Notes: a model not told the origin generated them from the letters alone. A DNA stretch of 64,000 nucleotides from Azospirillum tabaci (GCF_014596085.1 NZ_JACCJY010000001.1:496001-560000), one strand, 5' to 3'. Shown: positions 43,614 through 53,131, counted from the first letter of the stretch. Translations and numbers: made by a program.

Positions 43614-45854
43614 ATGGCGCTGCTGGACAGAAGGAGGCGGGGCTCGTTTGCGGTTCCGGTGCTGGTCGCCGCGGGCCTGACGCTGACCTTTGGCGCCTTT
43701 TTCCAGATGCGCGCCGCCAACCGCGAGGCGGAACGCACGCAGCACGAGCGGCAGTTCACGCAGTTCCATGACGCCTTGACGGAGCGGATCGGAAGCCACG
43801 CACTGCTTCTGCGCACGCTGCGCTCGGCCTTCCCGGACCCGCGCCCGGCCAACCGTGACGGCTTCGCGGCGGCGGTCCGGCCGATCATGCCGCTCTATCC
43901 CGGCTTATGGTCGGTCACCTGGGTGACCCGCGTTCCGCCGGCGGGGGTTCCCGCGCTCGAGGCGGAAATGCGGGCTGCGGGCCGCCGGGACTTCACCGTC
44001 CGGGATGCGGACGAGACGGTCGAGGGCATTCCGGGCACGGCTCCGGCGGCCTCCCATGGGGATCTGTTCGTCAACACGCTGGCGGAGCCGGAGCGGGACG
44101 GTGCCTTCGGGCAGGGGGTCAACATTCTCTCCCTGCCCAACCGGGCGGAGGTGCTGGCGCGGGCTTGCGCGTCCGGCGATCTGACGGCGACGGAAGCCCT
44201 GCCGCCGCGCCAGCAGGGGGAGACCGGGCGCAGCATTGGACTGTACCTTCCCGTTTACCGCTATCCCGTGGACGAGATGGATGGGGCCGACCGCTGCGCG
44301 GAGGTCGCCGGCTACGTCGCCTCGGTCTTCGGCATCGCCCACCTTCTGGAGGAGGCGGGCAATCGCGTGGACGGCCTGCATGGGGCCGTGCATCTGCTCG
44401 ACGGGCCGGCGGGGGACGGCGGGCGGGTCCTGGCGTCCCGCGACCTCGACGTCCCGTCGGCGAGCCGGGAGGGCGTTCCCTTCAGCGACATCCGCAAGGA
44501 CGGCGAAACGGTGCTCGAACGCCATCTGGTGATCGGCGGGCGGCGCTGGACCCTGGCGCTGGTGATTCCGCCCGAACCGGGCTTGGCGTCGGTGGATTAT
44601 CCGGCCTGGATCGTCCTGGTGATGGGGCTTCTGCTGACCGGTGCCCTGGCCGGCTACACCCGGCGCGAGGCGCAGGCCAAGCGCCTCCTGGTGACCGAAG
44701 CCCGCGCCCGCGCCGCCATGGCCCGCGCGCTGCGCGAAAGCGAGGAGCGGTTCCGCATGGCGCTGCGCCATTCGCGCGTCGCCGTCTTCAGCCTGGACCG
44801 CAACCTGCGCTACATGTGGATGTACAACCCACAGACCGGACGGGCGGCGGAAACCTTCATCGGGCGGACCAACGCCAGCATCCACGCGCCGGACGACGCG
44901 GCGCGGCTGGACGCGGTGAAACGGGCCGTTCTGGACACCGGCACCGGCGCCCGGCAGGAGGTCCGCATCGGGGCGGCGCCCGGCCCGGAGCAGGTGTTCG
45001 ACCTGATCGTCGAGCCGCTGCGGGACGAAACCGGGGTGGTGTCGGGCGTGATCTGCGCCGCCATCGACATCTCCGACGGGGTGCGCATCCGCGAGGCGCT
45101 GGCCGAGGCCCATGCCGAGGCGGAGCGGGCCAACCGGGCCAAATCGCGCTTCCTCGCCGCGGCCAGCCACGACCTGCGCCAGCCCTTCCAGGCGATGAGC
45201 CTGTTCCACCACATCCTGTCCGCACGCCTGTCCGACCCCAAGCAGATGGAGGTGGCCGACAAGCTGGGGGAGGCGATCGCCGCCGGCAACACGCTGCTGA
45301 ACACGCTGCTCGACACCTCCGCGCTGGAGGCCGGCAACGTCAAGCCGCGCCCCATCGTCTTCCCGTTCCAGGACATCGCCGACCGGCTGAACCGTGAGTT
45401 CGCGGAGCAGGCGGCCAGCAAGGGCATGGTCCTGCGGATGGTGCCGACCTCCGCCTATGTGGTCAGTGATCCGGTGCTGCTAGAGCGCATGGTGCGCAAT
45501 CTGCTGGTCAACGCGCTGCGCTACGCCGGGACCGGGACGATCCTGCTGGGCTGCCGGCGCCGCGACGGGCACGCGCTGGTCGAGGTGTGGGACACCGGGC
45601 CCGGCATTCCCACCGACCAGCTCAAGCTGATCTTCGACGATTTCTACCGTTGCGGCACCGACCAGCGGGACAGCGGCCGCGGGCTCGGGCTCGGGCTGTC
45701 CATCGTCCGGCGCACCGCCCAGATCCTGGGCCATCAGGTCGATGTCCGGTCGCGTGTGGGCAAGGGCACGGTCTTCTCCATTGCCGTGCTGATGGTCGGC
45801 GACCGCCACAACCCGTTGCCGGAGGAGCCCACCTCGTCGGTGGCGAGCGCCTGA
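43614..45854 (+). CDS. Membrane CHASE-PAS histidine kinase
   Basis: 746 residues. TM1 (FAVPVLVAAGLTLTFGAFF), an extracytoplasmic CHASE domain (about 60-290; YPGLWSVTWVTRVP, SIGLYLPVYRYPVD), TM2 (WIVLVMGLLLTGALAG), a PAS domain (about 380-500; ALRHSRVAVFSLDRNLRYMW), HisKA with His519 in AAASHDLRQPFQAMSL, and a complete HATPase (NLLVNALRYAG, DTGPGIP, RGLGLGLSIV). No receiver. Sits after the pseudokinase on the same strand with a 244-bp gap; the two could work as a pair. Start at 43614 with GGGAACGGG upstream. Confidence 0.9.
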   Translation: MALLDRRRRGSFAVPVLVAAGLTLTFGAFFQMRAANREAERTQHERQFTQFHDALTERIGSHALLLRTLRSAFPDPRPANRDGFAAAVRPIMPLYPGLWSVTWVTRVPPAGVPALEAEMRAAGRRDFTVRDADETVEGIPGTAPAASHGDLFVNTLAEPERDGAFGQGVNILSLPNRAEVLARACASGDLTATEALPPRQQGETGRSIGLYLPVYRYPVDEMDGADRCAEVAGYVASVFGIAHLLEEAGNRVDGLHGAVHLLDGPAGDGGRVLASRDLDVPSASREGVPFSDIRKDGETVLERHLVIGGRRWTLALVIPPEPGLASVDYPAWIVLVMGLLLTGALAGYTRREAQAKRLLVTEARARAAMARALRESEERFRMALRHSRVAVFSLDRNLRYMWMYNPQTGRAAETFIGRTNASIHAPDDAARLDAVKRAVLDTGTGARQEVRIGAAPGPEQVFDLIVEPLRDETGVVSGVICAAIDISDGVRIREALAEAHAEAERANRAKSRFLAAASHDLRQPFQAMSLFHHILSARLSDPKQMEVADKLGEAIAAGNTLLNTLLDTSALEAGNVKPRPIVFPFQDIADRLNREFAEQAASKGMVLRMVPTSAYVVSDPVLLERMVRNLLVNALRYAGTGTILLGCRRRDGHALVEVWDTGPGIPTDQLKLIFDDFYRCGTDQRDSGRGLGLGLSIVRRTAQILGHQVDVRSRVGKGTVFSIAVLMVGDRHNPLPEEPTSSVASA

Positions 45855-46433
45855 ACCTTTCCGGCTTTGCCATGCGTGCGACAGGCGTGTGCATCGCGGA
45901 ATCGGCAGGGATGGCCGTGCGCCTTCTTCACCCTTTCACGAAAATCCCAACGATCCGTCAATCTTGCGCCCCGGCGCGCAAGGTCTTGCCATGCTGCGCC
46001 TGCTCAGTGATACAATGCTGCGCGAGCGGATTTTGTTGCCGGAAAGTAAACGAATTCCGTCTTCCAACCGCTTGACATAGGTCATGGGGTGAGACCTTGG
46101 GCCGTCGTAAGACCGTGACGGAACGACATTTCCGCCGGCCCGCAAAGACGGACGGCGCGGGGTGCGGCAGGGCTGCAGGATCGGCGACGACGGGGGTGCG
46201 ACATTGTTGCACCGCAACGGAACCGCGAAATGCGCCACCCTGTCACATCTCTTTCACGGTGCCACGCTATTCAGGGCACCCCGAACCGGCCCCTGGCGGG
46301 CGGCCCTTCCCGGGTCGACCGATCCAGAGGTCCAACAAAAAGGCCGCGGACGACAGGGCGATCCGCAGGCCGGGAGGATTCGGCCCGGGGATCACGCGAC
46401 TCCGAGCCGCTATCCGATTGAGGAGCTTCTCCA
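45855..46433. other. 579-bp intergenic region before the MaoC-Pta gene
   Basis: Nothing protein-like. Reasonable TTGACA at 46071 has no good -10. Probably carries the promoter of the acetate operon, but I could not place it. Confidence 0.4.
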
Positions 46434-47888
46434 ATGGACCGTGTTACCGCGCCCGCCACCCCCGACTTCGGCAAGAACGGCTCATCCGCCATGATCGAGA
46501 ACGTCACCTTCGAGGAAATCCAGATCGGCCAGCAGGCGAGCCTGTCGCGGCGTCTGACCATGTCCGACATCGAGCTGTTCGCCACGGTGTCCGGCGACAT
46601 CAACCCGGCGCATCTCGACGAGGAGTATGCGGCGGACAGCCAGTTCCACAAGGTGATCGGCCACGGCATGTGGTCGGGATCGCTGATCTCCGCCGTCCTC
46701 GGCACGCTGCTGCCGGGACCGGGCACGATCTACATGGGCCAGGACCTGCGCTTCAAGCGCCCGGTGGGCCTGGGCGACGTCATCACCGTGACGGTCACCG
46801 CCAAGGAGAAGCACGGCGAGAAGAACATCGTCGTCTTCGATTGCGTTGCCCGCAACCAGGACGGCAAGGAGGTCGTCTCCGGCCTCGCCGAGGTGATCGC
46901 GCCGACCCGCAAGGTCCGCCGCGCCGCGCACGAGCTGCCGCAGGTCCAGGTCATCCGCCACGACGGCCATGACGAACTGCTCGGCAAGACCGAATCGCTG
47001 CCCCCGGTGCCGACCGCGGTCGTCCATCCCTGCGACGAAAGCTCGCTGAAGGGCGCGGTCGAGGCCGCCGAGGCCAACCTGATCGACCCGGTGCTGATCG
47101 GCCCGGCCTCCAAGATCAAGTCGGTCGCCGAGGCCCACGGGCTGGACATCAGCCGCTACCGCATCGTCGACGTGGCGCACTCCCACGCGTCGGCCGAGAC
47201 CGGCGTCCGGCTGGCCCGCTCCGGCGAGTGCGAGGCGGTGATGAAAGGCAGCCTGCACACCGACGAGCTGATGGCCGAGGTCGTCCGCAAGGAGACCGGC
47301 CTGCGCACCGGTCGGCGCCTCAGCCACGTCTTCGTGATGAACGTGCCGACCTACCCGCGCACGCTGCTGATCACCGACGCGGCGATCAACATCTACCCGA
47401 CGCTGGAAGACAAGGTCGACATCGTTCAGAACGCCATCGACCTCGCCAAGGTCCTGGGCGTCGAGACGCCGCGCGTCGCCATCCTGTCGGCGGTCGAGAC
47501 GGTCAACCCGAAGATCGCCTCGACGCTTGAGGCGGCCGCGCTCTGCAAGATGGCCGACCGCGGCCAGATCAAGGGCGGCATCCTCGACGGCCCGCTGGCC
47601 TTCGACAACGCCATCAGCCTGGAAGCCGCCCGCACCAAGGGCATCGTGTCCGAGGTCGCCGGCCAGGCCGACATCCTGCTGGTCCCCGACCTTGAGGCCG
47701 GCAACATGCTGGCCAAGCAGCTCTCCTTCCTGGCGAACTCCGACGCCGCCGGCATCGTTCTGGGGGCGCGCGTGCCGATCATCCTGACCAGCCGCGCCGA
47801 CAACGTGCGCACCCGCCTCGCCTCCTGCGCCGTGGCCGTCCTGGCCGCCGCCGCCCGCCGCCGCGGCGCCGCCGCCGCGGCCGAGTGA
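46434..47888 (+). CDS. pta: Bifunctional MaoC-type enoyl-CoA hydratase / phosphate acetyltransferase
   Basis: 484 residues. N-terminal MaoC hot-dog domain (about 22-160) with the hydratase 2 motif SGDINPAHLDEEYA (catalytic Asp and His). The C-terminal 300 residues are a PTA_PTB phosphotransacetylase domain, starting VVHPCDESSLKGAVEAAE. It links acyl-CoA hydration to acyl-phosphate formation; with ackA directly after (15 bp), it makes ATP from acyl-CoA. Such fusions are known in alphaproteobacteria. Start ATG 46434 with GAGGAG; the internal MIENVTF start is less likely. C-terminus is an Arg/Ala stretch. Confidence 0.92.
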   Translation: MDRVTAPATPDFGKNGSSAMIENVTFEEIQIGQQASLSRRLTMSDIELFATVSGDINPAHLDEEYAADSQFHKVIGHGMWSGSLISAVLGTLLPGPGTIYMGQDLRFKRPVGLGDVITVTVTAKEKHGEKNIVVFDCVARNQDGKEVVSGLAEVIAPTRKVRRAAHELPQVQVIRHDGHDELLGKTESLPPVPTAVVHPCDESSLKGAVEAAEANLIDPVLIGPASKIKSVAEAHGLDISRYRIVDVAHSHASAETGVRLARSGECEAVMKGSLHTDELMAEVVRKETGLRTGRRLSHVFVMNVPTYPRTLLITDAAINIYPTLEDKVDIVQNAIDLAKVLGVETPRVAILSAVETVNPKIASTLEAAALCKMADRGQIKGGILDGPLAFDNAISLEAARTKGIVSEVAGQADILLVPDLEAGNMLAKQLSFLANSDAAGIVLGARVPIILTSRADNVRTRLASCAVAVLAAAARRRGAAAAAE

Positions 47889-47902
47889 GAGGGGCGACCG
47901 TC

Positions 47903-49111
47903 ATGAGCAGCCAGAACGCGGGTGGCGGCGACGCCATCCTGGTCATCAACGCCGGCTCCTCCAGCCTGAAATTCTCGGTCTTCCGGGAAAGCGGGGCGGG
48001 GGGGCTGCGGGTGGCGATCAACGGCCAGATCTCCGGCATCGGCACCGAGCCGAAGTTCGAGGCCAAGGACGCCGCCAAGCGCCCGCTGGCCGAGCGGGTC
48101 TGGGCGGCGGGCGAGCCGTCGGACCGCACCGCCCTGCTGGCCTTCCTGCTGGAATGGATCGAAGGGCGGCTGGACGGGGCGAAGCTGCTGGCCGCCGGCC
48201 ACCGCGTCGTGCATGGCGGCACCCGCCACGCCGCCCCGGTGCTGCTGACCCCGGCGGTGATGGAGGAGCTGGAAAGCTTCATCCCCCTGGCGCCGCTGCA
48301 CCAGCCGCACAACCTCGCCGCCATCCGCGCGCTGGCCGAGGCCCATCCGGAGCTGCCGCAGGTCGCCTGCTTCGACACCGCTTTCCACCGCGGCCAGCCC
48401 TGGCAGTCGCAGATGTTCGCCATCCCGCGGGAACTGACCGACGAGGGGGTGCGCCGCTACGGCTTCCACGGCCTGTCCTACGAGTACATCGCCCGCCGCC
48501 TGCCGGAGCTGGCGCCCGAGCTGGCGGACGGCCGCGTGGTCGTCGCCCATCTCGGCAGCGGCGCCAGCATGTGCGCCATCCATGCCGGGCGCAGCGTGGA
48601 CAGCACGATGGGCTTCACGGCGCTGGACGGGCTGCCGATGGGCACCCGCTGCGGCAACATCGATCCTGGCGTGCTGATCTATCTGATGCGCCAGAAGGGC
48701 ATGGGCGCAGACGCCATCGAGAAGCTGCTCTACAACAAGTCGGGGCTTCTCGGCGTGTCGGGCCTGTCGAACGACATGCGCGCCCTGCTGGACAGCGGGG
48801 ACCCGCAAGCCGAGGAGGCGGTGGAGCTGTTCTGCTTCCGCATCGCCAAGGAGACGGGCGCGCTCGCCGCGTCGATGGGCGGCATCGACGCGCTGGTCTT
48901 CACGGCCGGCATCGGCGAGCGCTCGGCCCCGGTGCGGGCGCGGGTGGGCGACAAGCTGGCCTGGCTCGGCGTGGTCCTCGATCCGGCGGCGAACGAGGCC
49001 AACGGCCCGCTGATCTCCGCCCCGACCAGCCGCATCCCCGTCTACGTCATCCCGACCGACGAGGAGCAGATGATCGCCCTGCACAGCCGCAAGGCGCTGG
49101 AGACCGCCTGA
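47903..49111 (+). CDS. ackA: Acetate kinase
   Basis: 402 residues. ILVINAGSSSLKFSVF (nucleotide-binding), AGHRVVHGGTRH, FDTAFHRGQP, GFHGLSYEYIAR, LGSGASMCAI and FTAGIGERSAPVR are all family blocks. It phosphorylates acetate or, in reverse, makes ATP from acetyl phosphate. The ATG at 47903 lies 15 bp after the pta stop: one operon. A strong terminator follows. Confidence 0.95.
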   Translation: MSSQNAGGGDAILVINAGSSSLKFSVFRESGAGGLRVAINGQISGIGTEPKFEAKDAAKRPLAERVWAAGEPSDRTALLAFLLEWIEGRLDGAKLLAAGHRVVHGGTRHAAPVLLTPAVMEELESFIPLAPLHQPHNLAAIRALAEAHPELPQVACFDTAFHRGQPWQSQMFAIPRELTDEGVRRYGFHGLSYEYIARRLPELAPELADGRVVVAHLGSGASMCAIHAGRSVDSTMGFTALDGLPMGTRCGNIDPGVLIYLMRQKGMGADAIEKLLYNKSGLLGVSGLSNDMRALLDSGDPQAEEAVELFCFRIAKETGALAASMGGIDALVFTAGIGERSAPVRARVGDKLAWLGVVLDPAANEANGPLISAPTSRIPVYVIPTDEEQMIALHSRKALETA

Positions 49112-49141
49112 CCCGCGGTCCGTTTGGTGACGCTGAATGAA

Positions 49142-49176
49142 GAAGGCCCGCCGTTGTGACGGCGGGCCTTCCTTTT
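49142..49176 (+). terminator. Rho-independent terminator after ackA
   Basis: GAAGGCCCGCCGT-TGTG-ACGGCGGGCCTTC, a 13-bp perfect stem with a 4-nt loop, followed by CTTTT (49172-49176). The best intrinsic terminator in the window. Confidence 0.92.
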
Positions 49177-49197
49177 GCGGGGGAGAGCGGTCTGCGA

Positions 49198-49554
49198 TTA
49201 CAGACCTTTCCAGAGCTTCAGGTACTCGATCAACTTGCGCGTGTGAATCGGCGGCGGCTGGTGGAAGCGGGCGACCAGACCGGCCTGCTCGTCCATCTTC
49301 ACGACGACGCCCCGGCAGGCGAAATCCGAATGTTCCTCGCCAAGCCGGAAGAGGATGCGGAAGTCGAACTGCTGCTTGGCGATCAAGTCGCCGTCATAGG
49401 GGCGGATGCGGAAAGAACCGAGGACGAATTCCTCCGGCACATATTCGTGGCTATCGATCCGGATGGTCGGCGGATTGGCGGGGCGTTCCTTGGCGGAAGA
49501 CGGGGAAGCCGCGGTGGATTTGCCTCGTCCGCTCAATTTCGACAACCACGACAT
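49198..49554 (-). CDS. Small PilZ-like protein (118 aa), unassigned
   Basis: 118 residues. After a Ser/Lys-rich start come alternating strands: FVLGSFRIRPYDGDLIAKQQ, FDFRILFRL and FACRGVVVKMDEQAGLVARF, which resemble a PilZ/cyclic-di-GMP barrel, but the RxxxR and DxSxxG signature is not clean. C-terminus RKLIEYLKLWKGL is helical. Function not recognised. It starts 72 bp from a TTAA-N6-TTAA site. Confidence 0.5.
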   Translation of the reverse strand: MSWLSKLSGRGKSTAASPSSAKERPANPPTIRIDSHEYVPEEFVLGSFRIRPYDGDLIAKQQFDFRILFRLGEEHSDFACRGVVVKMDEQAGLVARFHQPPPIHTRKLIEYLKLWKGL

Positions 49555-50006
49555 GGCGGCGCAGGCCCCTTCCAGACAACATCGTGACAGAACTGCAATT
49601 ATCCGGAGTTTCGGACCAATTTCCTTTAATAATGGTTAAGGGTGATCCGCCGGGGCGAAGGACATGATTTTTCATGCCAGAACCGGCACCGCTGCCCAAT
49701 GGTGAGTGGTTTTGTCGCATGTTGCGCCGTCATGGCAACCATGACGTTGCTTTGCGGCGGCTTCGCTCGTCGGTTGATGGGAAAGTGATTACCTTTTTCA
49801 ACACTTGATGAGCAAGTCTGTGGACAGACTTCGGCCGTTTCGGCATTTCGCAGATGCGGCATTTTTCGCAGATGCAAATGGACAACGAAGTGAGGCGCGA
49901 GCCGACGACGAGGCGCGGCACGGCGATCCAATCAAAGAAAACAGCCGCCCCAAAAGAAAAAAGCCGCCGCGGTCTTCCAAAACATCGCACTTGGAGGAGG
50001 AAAGCC
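49555..50006. other. 452-bp intergenic region between divergent genes
   Basis: Contains a CtrA-like site (TTAA-N6-TTAA, 49626-49639), an 18-bp perfect inverted repeat AAGTCTG-TGGA-CAGACTT (49814-49831), and a tandem of gcatttcgcagatgc and gcatttttcgcagatgc (49843-49875). GC falls below its surroundings. Looks like a regulatory region for the CBS gene or the divergent PilZ-like gene. Confidence 0.5.
49814..49831. promoter_or_regulatory. Inverted repeat upstream of CBS gene
   Basis: AAGTCTG-TGGA-CAGACTT, fully symmetric. About 175 bp before the CBS start; could be a repressor site. Confidence 0.4.
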
Positions 50007-50447
50007 ATGATGCACCGCAACATCGGGGATCTGTTGAACCGCCGCCGCGTGGTCAGCCTTCCGGCGGGGGCGTCGGTGCGGGATGCCGCGCGACAGATGA
50101 AGGCCGCCCATGTGGCGTCCGTCGTGGTCACCGCCTCCATCAACGAACGGATCGAGGGCATCTTCACCGAGCGCGACCTGACCGACCGCGTGGTGGCCGA
50201 TGGGCTGGACCCGGATCACACACCGCTGTCGGAGGTGATGACCCCGTGCCCGGTCACCGTGGCCCACGACATCCCGGTGGGCGAGGCGTTGCGCCGGATG
50301 GCCGACCATGGCCTGCGCCATCTGCCGGTCGTCCGCGACGGACACGTCATCGGCGTCGTCTCCATGCGTGACTTCATGGGCGAGGAGCTGATGCTGATCG
50401 AGCACGAGCGGGAGATGATGGACAGTCTGACCGAAGTCATGATGTGA
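50007..50447 (+). CDS. CBS-domain pair protein
   Basis: 146 residues, two tandem CBS domains forming one Bateman module: MHRNIGDLLNRRRVVSLPAG through TERDLTDRVVADG, and EVMTPCPVTVAHDIPVGEA through VGVVSMRDFM (read with the HVIGVVSM end). Such proteins sense adenine nucleotides or NAD and act on a partner or alone; none is adjacent. Strong Shine-Dalgarno GGAGGAGG. A very stable hairpin terminator follows. Confidence 0.9.
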   Translation: MMHRNIGDLLNRRRVVSLPAGASVRDAARQMKAAHVASVVVTASINERIEGIFTERDLTDRVVADGLDPDHTPLSEVMTPCPVTVAHDIPVGEALRRMADHGLRHLPVVRDGHVIGVVSMRDFMGEELMLIEHEREMMDSLTEVMM

Positions 50448-50450
50448 ACG

Positions 50451-50499
50451 CGCGCAACGCCTCCCGCGCCTTTCCGGGCGGTGCGGGAGGCGTTGCGCG
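50451..50499. terminator. 17-bp hairpin between convergent genes
   Basis: CGCGCAACGCCTCCCGC (50451-50467) pairs fully with GCGGGAGGCGTTGCGCG (50483-50499) around a 15-nt loop. Probably terminates both neighbours. Confidence 0.8.
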
Positions 50500-50517
50500 G
50501 TTCCGTTATCCCACCCT

Positions 50518-51795
50518 CTAGCCCAGCTTCTTCAGGGCAGTCTCGACCTTATCGATCTTGGTCTCGGCCTTGGTCAGGGCCGCGTGAGATTCCTTCAGGC
50601 CGTCCAGGGACACCTTCGCCTCGGCGAGCAGCGGGCCGAAGTCGGGGTCCTTGTCGGAGACCATGGACGGGAAGGACTTGCGGGTGCCGGTGATCTCGTT
50701 GGCGGCGGCGAGGATCTCCTTCTTCGCCTGGGCGGCCTGCTGGCGCACCTGGGTGATGTAGAAGGTTGCCGTCTTGATCGACGCCGCCCGCTTGTCGTCT
50801 TCCGTCGCGTCGTCGGCGACCATCTGCTCCTGCTGCGCGCGGTCGGCCTGCCCGCCGACGTCGCGGGCGATGTTGTCATAGAAGGCGTCGGCGTCGCGCG
50901 CGCGCTTGGCCAGCTTGCGGCAACTCGCCAAATAGGTGGCCCGCAGGTCCAGGGCACCCTTCAGCGCCTGGGCGGCCTCCTTGACGATGCCGGCGGCCTC
51001 GGTGGCGGCCTCGGCGGTGTCGTCCTTCAACTGGTCCAGCTTCATGACGATGGCGTCGGCCCGGTCGAAGGCGCCCTGGGCCGGGTCGCGCCCGCCATAC
51101 TGCTTGGGGTCGAGCTTCATCTTGGCGACGGCCGCCTTGGCCTGCGAGAACAGCTTGGCGGCCTGGGCGGCGGTCGCGGCGACCTTTTTGGCCTGGGCGT
51201 CCACCGTCTTGGCCGCGGCCTGGACCGCGGCGGCCTGGGCCTTCGCCTCCTTGGCGTTGCCGGCCCCCTGCGCCTCCAGCACGTTGCGCAGCGCGAGGTC
51301 GGCGTTGGCGGCGGCCTGATCGAGAAGCTTGATGTCGGCGTTGGTGGTCTTCAGCAGACCGTCGATCTGCACCGCGGCCTTGTCGGCGATGGCGCGGGCG
51401 GCCTTGCCCTGCTCCTCCGCCTCCTTGGCCTTCTCCGCCTCGGCGTCCTCGCGCATCTCGGCGATGCGCTCGTTGACCGCCACGCCGGCGCGGCGCCCGA
51501 TGTCGTCCAGCGCCTGCCCGAGCTTCTTCAGCTCCGCCGCGATGGTCGCCACGCCCTCGGCCTTGGCCGACTTCTCCAGCGTCGTCTGATAGGCGGTGGC
51601 GCTCTTCACATAATCGAGCAGCGCCTTCTCCAGCGCCTTGGCGTCGGTCTTGCCCAGGGCGGTGTCGAGCGCCTTGGTCACGTCCTCCAGCCCGGACTTG
51701 TGGAAGACGCCCATGAACTTGGCGCTCGGCTTCTTCTTGCCGGTGGCGGTTTCAAAAGCCGTCTTGGCGGATTTCCAGTCGCTCGCGAATCCCAT
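50518..51795 (-). CDS. Long Lys/Ala-rich helical protein of unknown function
   Basis: 425 residues, soluble, almost wholly Ala/Lys/Asp/Gln with heptad-like spacing, so a long coiled-coil or helical-bundle protein. It opens MGFASDWKSAKTAFETATGKK and ends KIDKVETALKKLG. No signal peptide or known domain. It resembles Pfam-like toxin-complex or structural helical proteins only in composition. AGGAACGCC upstream of ATG 51795. It is placed between a CBS protein and a DUF3095 gene, neither with a known tie to it. Confidence 0.65.
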   Translation of the reverse strand: MGFASDWKSAKTAFETATGKKKPSAKFMGVFHKSGLEDVTKALDTALGKTDAKALEKALLDYVKSATAYQTTLEKSAKAEGVATIAAELKKLGQALDDIGRRAGVAVNERIAEMREDAEAEKAKEAEEQGKAARAIADKAAVQIDGLLKTTNADIKLLDQAAANADLALRNVLEAQGAGNAKEAKAQAAAVQAAAKTVDAQAKKVAATAAQAAKLFSQAKAAVAKMKLDPKQYGGRDPAQGAFDRADAIVMKLDQLKDDTAEAATEAAGIVKEAAQALKGALDLRATYLASCRKLAKRARDADAFYDNIARDVGGQADRAQQEQMVADDATEDDKRAASIKTATFYITQVRQQAAQAKKEILAAANEITGTRKSFPSMVSDKDPDFGPLLAEAKVSLDGLKESHAALTKAETKIDKVETALKKLG

Positions 51796-51973
51796 GGCGT
51801 TCCTCCCCGGATTGGACGGCGGAACGATGGGCCGGTCGGTGTGGGCCGACAATCCGGGATGGGTCCATTGCGGATGGGTTCGGGAAACGTTTCACGGGGG
51901 TGATTCACAGGGCGCGGGCCGGGGCGTAGACTGGGGCGGTTCGTCCCTGGAACTTCCTGGCGTGAGGAAGGCG

Positions 51974-53131
51974 ATGTTTCTGCCGTCCATCCACGATTTC
52001 ACCATCGAAGCCGCCGACCCCGCCCATTACGCGGCGCTGGACGGCGACTGGTCACTGGCCGTCGCCGACGTGGTGGCGAGCACCCGTCTGGCCGGGGAAG
52101 GGCGGCACCGCGACGTGAATTTCGTGGCCGCCGCGGTGGTCGCCGTCCTGTCCGAAGCGGTGCGGGAGCCGGAGCAGGCGCCGGCCTGCCAGTTCGGCGG
52201 GGACGGCGCCATCGCCGCGGTTCCGCCGGGCCGCCGGGCGGCGGCGGAGCAGGCGCTGGCGGCGCTGGCCCATTGGGCGACGACGGAGATGGACGTGCCT
52301 CTGCGCGTCGGCCTCGTGCCGGTGCGGGCGCTTCTCGACGAGGGGCTGGAGGTGCTGGTCGCCCTTCAGGACTTCGGCAACGGCGACGCCTTCGGCCTGT
52401 TCCTCGGGCGCGGGGTCGCCGCGGCGGACGCCTGGGTGAAAGCCGATCCGCGCTGGCGGCTCGAGCCGCGGCCCGGTCCGCTGACCGGGCTGGAGGGCGT
52501 GTCCTGCCGCTGGAACCCGGTGAACAGCGGACGCGGCGTGATCCTGTGCGTGATCGTCGACCCGCTGCCCGGCGGCGGACCGGGAATGCCGGTGCTGGCC
52601 CGGGTCCAGGCCGACATCGAGCGGATCGTGCCGACCGCCACGGCGGCGCCGCTCGGCATGGGGGAACGGCTGGCGGTGCGCTGGCCGCCCTCCTGGCGGT
52701 CGCTGTGGCTGGAAGCGCGGACGCGCCCGCGCGGGCGGCGGCTGGCCTGCGTCCTGTCGCTTCTCGGAAAATCCGCCCTGCTCGCCGCGATACTGGGCGG
52801 CGGGTGGCGGGTCGCCGGCTTCGACCCGGACCGCTACCGCCGCGGCATGGCCGAACGGTCGGACTTCCGCAAGGCGGCGGGCGGGCCGCGCCTCGTCCTC
52901 GACGTGACGGAGGCGGAGGCGGAGGCCATCGAGGCCATGCTGGCCGACCACGCGGCGGCCGGGCGCATCCGCTACGGCACGGCGCGGGCGGCGGCCTCCA
53001 CGGTGACCTGCCTGGTCGGCGACCTCGCCGCCGACCGGCACGTCCATTTCGTGGATGGGGCTGACCTCGGCTTCTGGCGGGCCTCGGTCATGCTGAAGCG
53101 GATGCCGGAGCGGGTCCCGTCCGGTCAGTAG
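51974..53131 (+). CDS. DUF3095 family protein
   Basis: 385 residues. LAVADVVASTRLAGEGRHRDVNFV and CQFGGDGAIAAVPP keep the layout of a nucleotidyl-cyclase-like fold (an Asp early and a GGDG-like FGGDG block), but the family is catalogued only as DUF3095; catalytic status is unknown. The C-terminal half (MGERLAVRWPPSWRSLW and on) is conserved with the family. The start at 51974 has GAGGAAGG. Its end overlaps the YccF gene by seven bases on the opposite strand. Confidence 0.8.
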   Translation: MFLPSIHDFTIEAADPAHYAALDGDWSLAVADVVASTRLAGEGRHRDVNFVAAAVVAVLSEAVREPEQAPACQFGGDGAIAAVPPGRRAAAEQALAALAHWATTEMDVPLRVGLVPVRALLDEGLEVLVALQDFGNGDAFGLFLGRGVAAADAWVKADPRWRLEPRPGPLTGLEGVSCRWNPVNSGRGVILCVIVDPLPGGGPGMPVLARVQADIERIVPTATAAPLGMGERLAVRWPPSWRSLWLEARTRPRGRRLACVLSLLGKSALLAAILGGGWRVAGFDPDRYRRGMAERSDFRKAAGGPRLVLDVTEAEAEAIEAMLADHAAAGRIRYGTARAAASTVTCLVGDLAADRHVHFVDGADLGFWRASVMLKRMPERVPSGQ

